A stretch of DNA of 64,000 bases, taken from positions 91,638 to 155,637 of the forward strand of contig NZ_QWUA01000005.1 of the NCBI RefSeq assembly GCF_003576525.1, in the 5' to 3' direction. Origin of the DNA: Rummeliibacillus sp. POC4. GTDB lineage: Bacteria; Bacillota; Bacilli; Bacillales_A; Planococcaceae. Of the stretch, positions 57,876 to 64,000 are shown piece after piece. The translations under genes were made by a program, and so were the position numbers. The first letter of the stretch is position 1. The number at the start of each line of letters is the position of its first letter. Under the pieces are notes generated by a model. It was given only the letters and a program-made list of their open reading frames with translations. It ran no database searches and was not told the DNA's origin.

Positions 57876-58772
57876 ATGTCTCAAATGGCGCCAAACTTAC
57901 CCTCAAATGTCGAAGCACAGCAAGAAAAATCATCTGGTCCATGGAAAGAAGCATGGCGTAGTTTTAAGAAAAATAAAATTGCGCTAGTTGGTGCAATTAT
58001 TGTGGCCTTCTTCATTATTTTAGCTTTATTTGGTCCACTAATCGCACCTCAAGGTATTAATGAGCAACAGTTAAGTGAACGATTGAAAGCACCATCCACA
58101 GATCATTGGTTTGGGACAGATGACTTTGGACGAGATATCTTTTCACGAATTGTTCATGGAGCAAGGCTTTCTTTAATGGTTGGTTTTCTTTCGGTAATTG
58201 GCTCAGTTGTAATTGGGAGTGCTTTAGGAATTATTGCAGGTTATTATGGGCGTTTTATCGATGCGATTATTTCACGTATATTTGATATTTTACTAGCGTT
58301 TCCTAGTATTTTACTAGCGATTGCGATTGTTTCAGTTTTAGGTCCTTCACTAACGAATGCCCTTATAGCTATTGCAATTATTAACATTCCAAACTTTGGT
58401 CGGCTTATCAGGTCAAAAGTATTAAGTATTAAACAAGAAGAATATATTATAGCCGCAAAGGCAATAGGAATGAGTGATTTTCGATTATTATTTGCTCATA
58501 TTTTGCCGAATTCAATGACCCCAGTAATTGTACAAGGGACACTGGCGATTGCTACAGCCATTATTGAGGCCGCAGCACTTGGCTTTTTAGGTTTAGGCGC
58601 ACAAGCACCACAACCAGAATGGGGAAAAATGTTATCTGATGCAAGAGTATACTTAGTCAATGCACCTTGGACGATGATCTTCCCAGGTTTAGCGATTATG
58701 CTAACTGTACTAGGTTTTAACCTTATGGGAGATGGGTTACGTGATGCACTTGATCCAAAGATGAAGAACTAA
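57876..58772 (+). CDS. ABC importer permease (DppC/AppC type)
   Basis: This 298-residue permease has six transmembrane helices after an N-terminal tail (WKEAWRSFKKNKIALVGAIIV). The OppC_N pattern, WFGTDDFGRDIFSRIVHGARLSLMVG and the EAA loop EEYIIAAKAIGMSDFRLLFAHILPN (outline) are present. It is the last gene of the five-gene importer, 15 bp after the first permease and followed by a perfect terminator. Confidence 0.93.
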   Translation: MSQMAPNLPSNVEAQQEKSSGPWKEAWRSFKKNKIALVGAIIVAFFIILALFGPLIAPQGINEQQLSERLKAPSTDHWFGTDDFGRDIFSRIVHGARLSLMVGFLSVIGSVVIGSALGIIAGYYGRFIDAIISRIFDILLAFPSILLAIAIVSVLGPSLTNALIAIAIINIPNFGRLIRSKVLSIKQEEYIIAAKAIGMSDFRLLFAHILPNSMTPVIVQGTLAIATAIIEAAALGFLGLGAQAPQPEWGKMLSDARVYLVNAPWTMIFPGLAIMLTVLGFNLMGDGLRDALDPKMKN

Positions 58773-58774
58773 TA

Positions 58775-58817
58775 AAAACTGCAATTATCTTTTAAACTAA
58801 AGATAATTGCAGTTTTT
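58775..58817. terminator. Bidirectional terminator of the peptide importer operon
   Basis: aaaactgcaattatcttt (58776-58793) pairs with aaagataattgcagtttt (58799-58816), a perfect long stem with A- and T-runs. Confidence 0.9.
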
Positions 58818-58827
58818 TTATATGATC

Positions 58828-59967
58828 TTATAAAACTCGATCTTCTATATCTACTTTAAGTATTTCATGAGAATGATGGTTTTGGTAGCACATAATAAGA
58901 GTATCTAAATGTTCAAGGTTTTCTTCATAATCTAAAATACGAGAAAGAATATGCAGCAGATGATAGCTTGAAAATTCCTCTTCCTTTTCATCTTCATGGG
59001 CTAATACAATATGCTTTGCGAAGATGTCCATAACCTCATTACGTTGTAGATACTCTTCCTTTCCTACCCAAGTTGTATGTTCGTGTTTCAGTTTGCCGGT
59101 ATATTTTAAAAATAATTGTTCATGATATGTTAATAGATAATCTAAACGTTCTTGTATCATTATTCGGAAACGTTCTGGCAAATTGGCCATTTCATTTTCA
59201 TGTAAATGTAGACGATTTAGAACCTCTATGCTTTTCTTCGTTGTTAAAATCATTTGTCGATAGATGACTAACTTACGTGCTTTGATATATTTCTTTTTTC
59301 CAAAGTATACACGTTCTTCTTTATATAACTTATTTAATGTTTTGATACGTTCATAGCGCGCTTTCAAAGATCGCAATGACTGTTTTGTAGAAGTATGCTC
59401 GGAAGCTTGGCGTACAGCTAGACGAATCCAACGAATGATATCATCTTGTAGTATATTGATGGAAGCAAATAATCTCGTTTCATATTTTGGTGGTAAGAAT
59501 AAGAGGTTGACAACAAAAGCTGCTAACACTCCAATCATTACTGTAGCAAAACGAATAAGACCAAATATCATGAATTGTTCGCCTTGAACTTCCATAATAA
59601 CAATCATAGTAACAAGAGCTAGAGAAATACTATCTTCCAGTTTGAATTTGATCATAATAGCGAGTGTTACAATAGCAGCTAATCCAACAGCTACAAATTC
59701 ATGACCAAATATGGAGCCGAATGCAACAGCTACAATGGCACCGATAATATTCCCTTGTATTTGTTCAATAATTGTTCTGTAAGAGCGATAAAGAGAAGGC
59801 TGCATTGCGAAAATAGCAGCGATTCCTGCAAATATGGGAGATGGACAATGTAAGGCTTTTGCTACAAACAAAGCTAATACAATGGCAACTCCTGTTTTTA
59901 ATATTCGGGCACCTAATTTCATATGGGAAATGAGTAACCTCACTTTCTTAATTTTTATGTAAAACAA
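58828..59967 (-). CDS. FUSC / aromatic acid exporter family membrane protein
   Basis: This protein of up to 379 residues has about five to six clustered transmembrane helices in the N-terminal half (LGARILKTGVAIVLALFVAKAL...FAGIAAIFAMQPS, then IMIKFKLEDSISLALVTMIVIM) and a soluble C-terminal half. That is the layout of the aromatic acid exporter (DUF939/FUSC-like) family. The true start may be ATG 59922 (MKLGARILKTG), where family members begin; the upstream TTG adds 15 residues. B. subtilis has a membrane protein gene (ygaE) near this map position. Transport of aromatic acids is only inferred. Confidence 0.8.
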   Translation of the reverse strand: MFYIKIKKVRLLISHMKLGARILKTGVAIVLALFVAKALHCPSPIFAGIAAIFAMQPSLYRSYRTIIEQIQGNIIGAIVAVAFGSIFGHEFVAVGLAAIVTLAIMIKFKLEDSISLALVTMIVIMEVQGEQFMIFGLIRFATVMIGVLAAFVVNLLFLPPKYETRLFASINILQDDIIRWIRLAVRQASEHTSTKQSLRSLKARYERIKTLNKLYKEERVYFGKKKYIKARKLVIYRQMILTTKKSIEVLNRLHLHENEMANLPERFRIMIQERLDYLLTYHEQLFLKYTGKLKHEHTTWVGKEEYLQRNEVMDIFAKHIVLAHEDEKEEEFSSYHLLHILSRILDYEENLEHLDTLIMCYQNHHSHEILKVDIEDRVL

Positions 59968-60078
59968 ATGTGAGAATGTGTTTCATCGGATTGTATTACT
60001 TAATTGTAGTCAAATATTCTACAAAGTGCCAAAGAAATTGTTACAATATTAGAAAGTATATGAAGTGGAGGAGATAAC

Positions 60079-60552
60079 ATGTCAATGTTGGAAGGATTAC
60101 AAGCACCTATGTTTTCGTTACAAAATGAAAAAGGAGAGGTGGTATCTTTATCTGATTATAAAGGGGAGAAATCTGTAGTACTCTACTTTTATCCGAAAGA
60201 TATGACGCCTGGTTGTACGACGGAAGCATGTGATTTTCGTGATGCTCATAATGATTTTTCAAATTTAGATGCAGTAATTTTAGGGGTAAGCCCGGATGAT
60301 GAAAGTAAGCATGTAAAATTTATCGAAAAACACGGGTTACCATTTTCTTTACTTGTAGACACAGATCATAAAGTGGCTGAAGCATATGGTGTGTGGAAAT
60401 TAAAAAAAATGTATGGTCGCGAATATATGGGGATTGAACGCTCAACATTTTTGATCAACAAAGATGGCATTGTGGAAAAAGAATGGCGTAAAGTACGTGT
60501 TAAAAATCATATTGAAGAAGTATTAAATTATCTTCGTAACAAAGGGGAATAG
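60079..60552 (+). CDS. bcp: Thioredoxin-dependent thiol peroxidase, Bcp/PrxQ (YgaF-like)
   Basis: This 157-residue peroxiredoxin reduces hydroperoxides. The peroxidatic Cys in MTPGCTTEACDF and a resolving Cys five residues later are both present, as in the atypical two-Cys PrxQ type. Conserved Thr/Arg residues surround the site (YPKDMTPGC, RSTFLINKDG). The start has ggaggag at 7 bp. The gene keeps the place of ygaF before perR. No PerR box was found upstream, so direct PerR control is not evident. Confidence 0.93.
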   Translation: MSMLEGLQAPMFSLQNEKGEVVSLSDYKGEKSVVLYFYPKDMTPGCTTEACDFRDAHNDFSNLDAVILGVSPDDESKHVKFIEKHGLPFSLLVDTDHKVAEAYGVWKLKKMYGREYMGIERSTFLINKDGIVEKEWRKVRVKNHIEEVLNYLRNKGE

Positions 60553-60558
60553 AAGCTG

Positions 60559-61500
60559 ATGATATACTTTACTTTTGATCCACGACCAGATTTAAAAGAT
60601 GATTTGTTACGAGATTTTCCGGACCAGGAGTTTATATTCGAAAATAAGGTAGAAGAAAAGTATTTAAAAATTGCTGATATTCTTGTGACTTACGGTGAAG
60701 ACTTAACAGAAGACCATATTGAAATTGCTGATAATTTACAATGGATTATGGTAGTTTCAGCAGGCCTTGAAAAAATGCCTTTACAAAAAATAGCAGAGCG
60801 AAATATTACTGTTTCAAATGTGCGAGGAATTCATAAAGTACCTATGGCGGAATCTGTGATGGCACATTTACTTGCGAACAAAAGGTCTTTACCATGGATT
60901 TACGAAAAAGAAAGAAATGCTGAATGGAATCGTAAGTCTAAATCGAAAGAATTGCGAGATTCTACGGCTCTAATCTTAGGGCCTGGAGCTATTGGGGGAG
61001 AAATTGGGCGATTATTACAATGTTTTGGTGTGAAAACAATCGGCTGCAATCGCTCAGGTAAAAAAGCTGACTACATGGATAAGATGACAACATTTGACGA
61101 CTTACTCAAGGTGTTACCAACCGTAGATATTATAATCTCAATATTACCTAGCACTCAAGAAACACATCATTTGTTAAAAGCTGAACACTTTAAAGCGATG
61201 AAAGATAGTGCTATCTTCATGAATTTCGGACGCGGTGATTTAGTCGAGACGAATATTTTAAAAGAGGCGCTATTACAGAAAGAGATTGCTTTTGCTATAT
61301 GTGATGTATTTGAAGAAGAGCCATTGCCTCAAAATCATCCGTTTTGGAACATGGATAATATTACGGTATCGCCACATGTTTCGAGTCATTCTTCCCGTTA
61401 CCTTGAACGCAGTTTCGAAATCTTTAAACCTAATCTAAGGAAATGGCTAAATGGAGATAAACAATTAGAAAATATAATTGACCCTTATAAAGGTTATTAA
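60559..61500 (+). CDS. D-isomer-specific 2-hydroxyacid dehydrogenase family protein
   Basis: This 313-residue NAD-dependent dehydrogenase has the Rossmann motif ILGPGAIGGEIGRLL and catalytic residues in the usual places: Arg in MNFGRGDLVET, Glu in FEEEPLP and His in TVSPHVSSHS. It starts 6 bp after bcp and is likely cotranscribed with it. The substrate is unknown; family members act on glyoxylate, hydroxypyruvate, phosphoglycerate or D-lactate. It does not belong to the usual B. subtilis set at this place. Confidence 0.9.
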   Translation: MIYFTFDPRPDLKDDLLRDFPDQEFIFENKVEEKYLKIADILVTYGEDLTEDHIEIADNLQWIMVVSAGLEKMPLQKIAERNITVSNVRGIHKVPMAESVMAHLLANKRSLPWIYEKERNAEWNRKSKSKELRDSTALILGPGAIGGEIGRLLQCFGVKTIGCNRSGKKADYMDKMTTFDDLLKVLPTVDIIISILPSTQETHHLLKAEHFKAMKDSAIFMNFGRGDLVETNILKEALLQKEIAFAICDVFEEEPLPQNHPFWNMDNITVSPHVSSHSSRYLERSFEIFKPNLRKWLNGDKQLENIIDPYKGY

Positions 61501-61666
61501 AAAAGAAATATAATAATTGAATAACTATCATTTCCAACTCACTAATTGAGAATTTTGTTGAGAAAACGGATGCTTTTACATAGTGGATTTCGTCTGCTCT
61601 TTTTTTGCAAATTTAAATTATATATGCCTATAAACAAACAAAATACGGTAGCAATAGGTAGAAATG

Positions 61667-61713
61667 TTGACATTTACACCACTTATTAAGTAAACTAATT
61701 ATAACGATTACAA
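61667..61713 (+). promoter_or_regulatory. perR promoter with PerR box
   Basis: A -35 TTGACA (61667-61672) and a weak -10 TAAACT (61691-61696) are spaced 18 bp. Just downstream TTATAACGATTACAA (61699-61713) matches the PerR consensus in 12 of 14 positions and overlaps the expected start of transcription. This indicates autorepression. Confidence 0.75.
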
Positions 61714-61746
61714 ATAAATAATACTTATGAAGTGAGGTGCATGGCG

Positions 61747-62193
61747 ATGTCTGAAATGCAATTGAAAAACGCTCTCGACACGCTAAAGACAACTGGCGTA
61801 AGGATCACTCCGCAACGTCATGCGATTCTTGAGTACTTAATCGAATCAATGTCACATCCGACTGCTGATGATATATATAAAGCATTAGAACATAGATTTC
61901 CTAATATGAGTGTTGCTACTGTATATAACAATTTACGTGTTTTCCGAGAATCAGGTCTTGTACGCGAATTGACGTATGGTGATAATGCTAGTCGTTTCGA
62001 TTTCGTTACAAGCAAACATTATCATATAATTTGTGAGTCCTGTGGGAAAATTGTAGACTTTCATTATCCTGGTCTTGATGAGGTTGAACATCTTGCGGCT
62101 CACGTGACTGGTTTTAAGGTCAATTCTCACCGTTTGGAAGTATATGGTACATGTCCAGAGTGCGCTGAGAAAGAAGCTAAAACAGAAGAATGA
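61747..62193 (+). CDS. perR: Peroxide stress regulator PerR
   Basis: This Fur-family repressor of about 148 residues senses H2O2 by metal-catalysed oxidation of histidines. The DNA-binding domain reads [32 protein letters not shown]...[18 protein letters not shown] (outline), nearly the same as B. subtilis PerR. The structural zinc site has two CxxC pairs (CESCGK, CPECAEK), and the regulatory site His/Asp residues ([11 protein letters not shown]) are present. ATG 61747 is preferred, with gaggt 8 bp upstream; earlier in-frame starts overlap that site. Confidence 0.96.
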   Translation: MSEMQLKNALDTLKTTGVRITPQRHAILEYLIESMSHPTADDIYKALEHRFPNMSVATVYNNLRVFRESGLVRELTYGDNASRFDFVTSKHYHIICESCGKIVDFHYPGLDEVEHLAAHVTGFKVNSHRLEVYGTCPECAEKEAKTEE

Positions 62194-62208
62194 TAATTAG
62201 CATTTAGT

Positions 62209-62248
62209 AAGCTATACGCAGTGGTTAGCTGTTGTATAGCTTTTTTTC
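62209..62248 (+). terminator. Terminator of perR
   Basis: AAGCTATAC (62209-62217) pairs with GTATAGCTT (62234-62242), followed by TTTTT. Confidence 0.8.
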
Positions 62249-62281
62249 TGTGTGAAGTGTTGAACAATTTTGGTATTGAAA

Positions 62282-62308
62282 AACCTCGTCTCAAGTAGAA
62301 ACGAGGTT
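62282..62308 (-). terminator. Terminator of ygzB
   Basis: AACCTCGT (62282-62289) and ACGAGGTT (62301-62308), with T-rich flank on the minus strand (tttttc...). It closes the leftward ygzB gene. Confidence 0.75.
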
Positions 62309-62313
62309 CTTCG

Positions 62314-62697
62314 CTATTCTTTACTATCTTTTTTATGTTGTTTTGTTTTATTGTTATAATCTTGGTTGAATTCTTTTCCTTCTAAAGACTTGTCCAGTGT
62401 TAAGGGCTCGTTGCAAAACATGCACATATCTACACGGCCTAGCATCTTAGTATGTTTATGACAATTTGGACATTCAACCATAACAGCTTGTGTTGATAAT
62501 AATCCAATCCAAGCGTAAACTACTGTACTAGCAATAATGCAAAGCATGCCTATAGCTATGAAAATCATGGCCACCCATTTATGGTCTCTAAATATAATAG
62601 CGCCATACATGACGATAAAGCCAATAAAGATCAAAGATAAAGCAAATGTACGAATTTTATTGATTTTACTTTTATAAGGTTTCTTATTAGATTTCAT
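62314..62697 (-). CDS. ygzB: YgzB family membrane protein with zinc ribbon
   Basis: This 127-residue protein has two transmembrane helices (about residues 13-34 and 42-68), then a cytoplasmic zinc ribbon with CPNCHKHTKMLGRVDMCMFC and a charged tail. It corresponds to B. subtilis YgzB, which also lies between perR and ygxA in the opposite orientation. The function is unknown. aggagg precedes the ATG. Confidence 0.9.
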   Translation of the reverse strand: MKSNKKPYKSKINKIRTFALSLIFIGFIVMYGAIIFRDHKWVAMIFIAIGMLCIIASTVVYAWIGLLSTQAVMVECPNCHKHTKMLGRVDMCMFCNEPLTLDKSLEGKEFNQDYNNKTKQHKKDSKE

Positions 62698-62829
62698 TTG
62701 TAAGCCTCCTAACCTAAAGCATACTAAAAACGGTAAAGTAAGGCAATATGAATTGAAACTTCTAAGAGGAATCTAAAATCCGCTGTCGAAAGATTATTTA
62801 TAGAAAGATTTTATTCTAGGAGGATCATT

Positions 62830-63705
62830 ATGGAACAACTACTTCGTCCGATATACCAAGAGCGTGCCAGTCAACCTAACACATTAGGAATCATTATAGT
62901 AGAAAAAAGAGAAGATGTTAGTCCTATTACTGACACATTTGATACCATTCTTTTAATTGTCACAAAAGAAAACAAAGTACCAGTATATACAAAACATTAT
63001 ACGTATGAAAGTAAAAAAGCAGCGATGCACATTATTACGGAAAAACAATTACATAAATGGCTATTAGTTGGAACTAATAAGAAACTAATCGATTGGATTT
63101 TATTTGGTAAAATCGTATTTGATCGAAATGAATATATTAGTGATCTAAAACAAAATCTAAAGGACTTTCCCTTCTATGGAAGAAACATTAAAATGGGTAT
63201 TGAATTTGCAAAACTGATTCGTCATTATTTAGAGGGAAAAGTTTGTTTTGAAGACACTAATTTCTTAGACGCATACAATCACATGGTTGAATCTTTGCAC
63301 CATTTGGCACGGTTAGCTGTTTTAGATAAAGGGCTATATCCTGAAGTAACAGTATGGTCACAAGTAAAACAGATTGATCCAGAAATTTATAAATTATATG
63401 AAGAACTAATAACAAGTGAAGAATCTATTCAAAAGAGATTAGAGCTTTTGTTCTTGGCTAGTGAATTCTTAATCCATTCTCGTACTGCTGATGGGGCTCG
63501 TCATATCATAAGTGTAATGTCTAAAAAAGAATACTGGACTATTCAAGAATTACACGAACAAGAAGAACTAAAGAATTACTCTGTTGACTTGGAAGTGTTT
63601 GTTGAGTTTTTAATTAGTAAAGGATATATTTTTGTAGAAAAAGTAGAAACGAAAGGTAACCGAATTTTCCACAGATATTATAAGATTGAACAAACGTCAA
63701 TTTAG
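62830..63705 (+). CDS. ygxA: Nucleotidyltransferase-like protein YgxA
   Basis: This 291-residue soluble protein corresponds to B. subtilis YgxA, which sits immediately upstream of an rRNA operon, as here. An N-terminal nucleotidyltransferase-like domain (about 1-120) includes IIIVEKREDVSPITDTFDTILLIV with Asp pairs, followed by a helical substrate domain (about 125-220) and a C-terminal winged-helix-like part (YWTIQELHEQEELKNYSVDLEVFVEFLISKGY). The biochemical activity is not established. The start has aggagg at 6 bp. Confidence 0.9.
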   Translation: MEQLLRPIYQERASQPNTLGIIIVEKREDVSPITDTFDTILLIVTKENKVPVYTKHYTYESKKAAMHIITEKQLHKWLLVGTNKKLIDWILFGKIVFDRNEYISDLKQNLKDFPFYGRNIKMGIEFAKLIRHYLEGKVCFEDTNFLDAYNHMVESLHHLARLAVLDKGLYPEVTVWSQVKQIDPEIYKLYEELITSEESIQKRLELLFLASEFLIHSRTADGARHIISVMSKKEYWTIQELHEQEELKNYSVDLEVFVEFLISKGYIFVEKVETKGNRIFHRYYKIEQTSI

Positions 63706-63764
63706 TTGTATAGTAAATACGATGCTTTTATATAGAATAAAAAAGTTTTTTAGAAAAAAAAGTG

Positions 63765-63794
63765 TTGACATATTCAAAGTAATTATTGTATTAT
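63765..63794 (+). promoter_or_regulatory. rRNA operon promoter P1
   Basis: TTGACA (63765-63770) and TATTAT (63789-63794), spacing 18 bp, preceded by an A/T-rich upstream element and followed by tcgttaag (63803-63810). Confidence 0.8.
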
Positions 63795-63864
63795 ATTAAA
63801 TGTCGTTAAGACATACTAATTAAATCACAACTTAATCTTCTGAAAAACTTTTTTAAAAAAGTTA

Positions 63865-63893
63865 TTGACATTGAATAAGTTAGATGATAAGAT
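63865..63893 (+). promoter_or_regulatory. rRNA operon promoter P2
   Basis: TTGACA (63865-63870) and TAAGAT (63888-63893), spacing 17 bp. The stretch a[a/g]tcgttaaga after P2 repeats that after P1, so the two promoters arose as a tandem duplication of about 100 bp. Confidence 0.85.
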
Positions 63894-63899
63894 ATAAAA

Positions 63900-64000
63900 G
63901 TCGTTAAGATGACGACAAGATATGAACCTTGAAAACTGAACAAGCAAGATGTTAATCAATAAACTTTGTTTTTTAACTTTTGTTAAAAGCAAGGACAAAA
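63900..64000 (+). ncRNA. 5' leader of an rRNA operon, cut by window edge
   Basis: The sequence aaccttgaaaactgaacaag (63924 on) is the typical pre-16S leader of bacilli. The 16S gene should begin beyond the right edge; no mature rRNA is visible. Confidence 0.75.

Noticed and set aside
60000..60078. PerR box upstream of bcp
   Set aside because: AT-rich sequence such as ttgttacaatatt was inspected, but does not fit the 7-1-7 inverted repeat.

Overview
The window is chromosomal DNA of a low-G+C, spore-forming, motile member of the Bacillales. A gamma-type spore protein gene, perR-ygzB-ygxA leading into a ribosomal RNA operon, motA/motB and mreBH support this. The gene order recX-yfhH-yfhJ...yfhP-mutY-(gamma SASP)-ygaC(ntdP)-ygaD...ygaF(bcp)-perR-ygzB-ygxA-rrn follows the Bacillus subtilis yfh/yga region. 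A cluster of asparagine-synthetase-like, ATP-grasp ligase and aspartate racemase genes fits a cell wall cross-linked through D-aspartate. That points to Lysinibacillus or a close relative in the Caryophanaceae (inference).

Region 1 (1-1004) holds the tail of an alpha/beta hydrolase gene and a small two-helix membrane protein gene. Region 2 (about 1005-15155) is an integrative element. On the minus strand it carries a regulator, hsdM, hsdS, hsdR and an unrecognised 587-residue protein with a possible C-terminal PD-(D/E)XK nuclease motif. On the plus strand it carries a prim-pol/D5-helicase replication protein, iteron-like repeats, a lone HK97-type capsid protein that lacks the delta domain, a TnpW-like small protein and a TnpX-type large serine recombinase. 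Both ends can be read. The two junctions share a TAANGAAGC core, the internal ends form a 16-bp imperfect inverted repeat, and joining the outer flanks restores a complete intrinsic terminator for the small gene at 782-970. The element therefore appears to have integrated into a terminator hairpin.

Region 3 (15.2-37.1 kb) is host backbone. It holds a globin-coupled chemoreceptor with an altered CZB domain, vanZ-like and fbpA-like genes, the putative D-Asp cross-bridge cluster (18.4-23.3 kb), a DEAD-box-family helicase, an M29 aminopeptidase, a TPP riboswitch controlling thiT, map, a TspO-like protein, PPK2, carbonic anhydrase, mreBH, motAB and yihY. Region 4 (37.1-42.9 kb) has a PfeT/ZosA-like metal ATPase behind a near-consensus PerR box, class I fumarase, and an MFS transporter preceded by a long leader with a 27-codon peptide and an intrinsic terminator.

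Region 5 (42.9-64 kb) is the yfj/yfh/yga-like cluster: rlmCD, pdaA, yfhF, recX, yfhH, yfhJ, a 125-bp tandem repeat, yfhP, a frameshifted mutY, a gamma SASP, ntdP, an ABC exporter, an inserted five-gene peptide ABC transporter (order D-F-A-B-C), a FUSC-family protein, bcp, a 2-hydroxyacid dehydrogenase, perR with its own PerR box, ygzB and ygxA. The last 240 bases contain tandem rRNA promoters and the 5' leader of an rrn operon; 16S rRNA itself is not reached. No tRNA gene or CRISPR array was seen.
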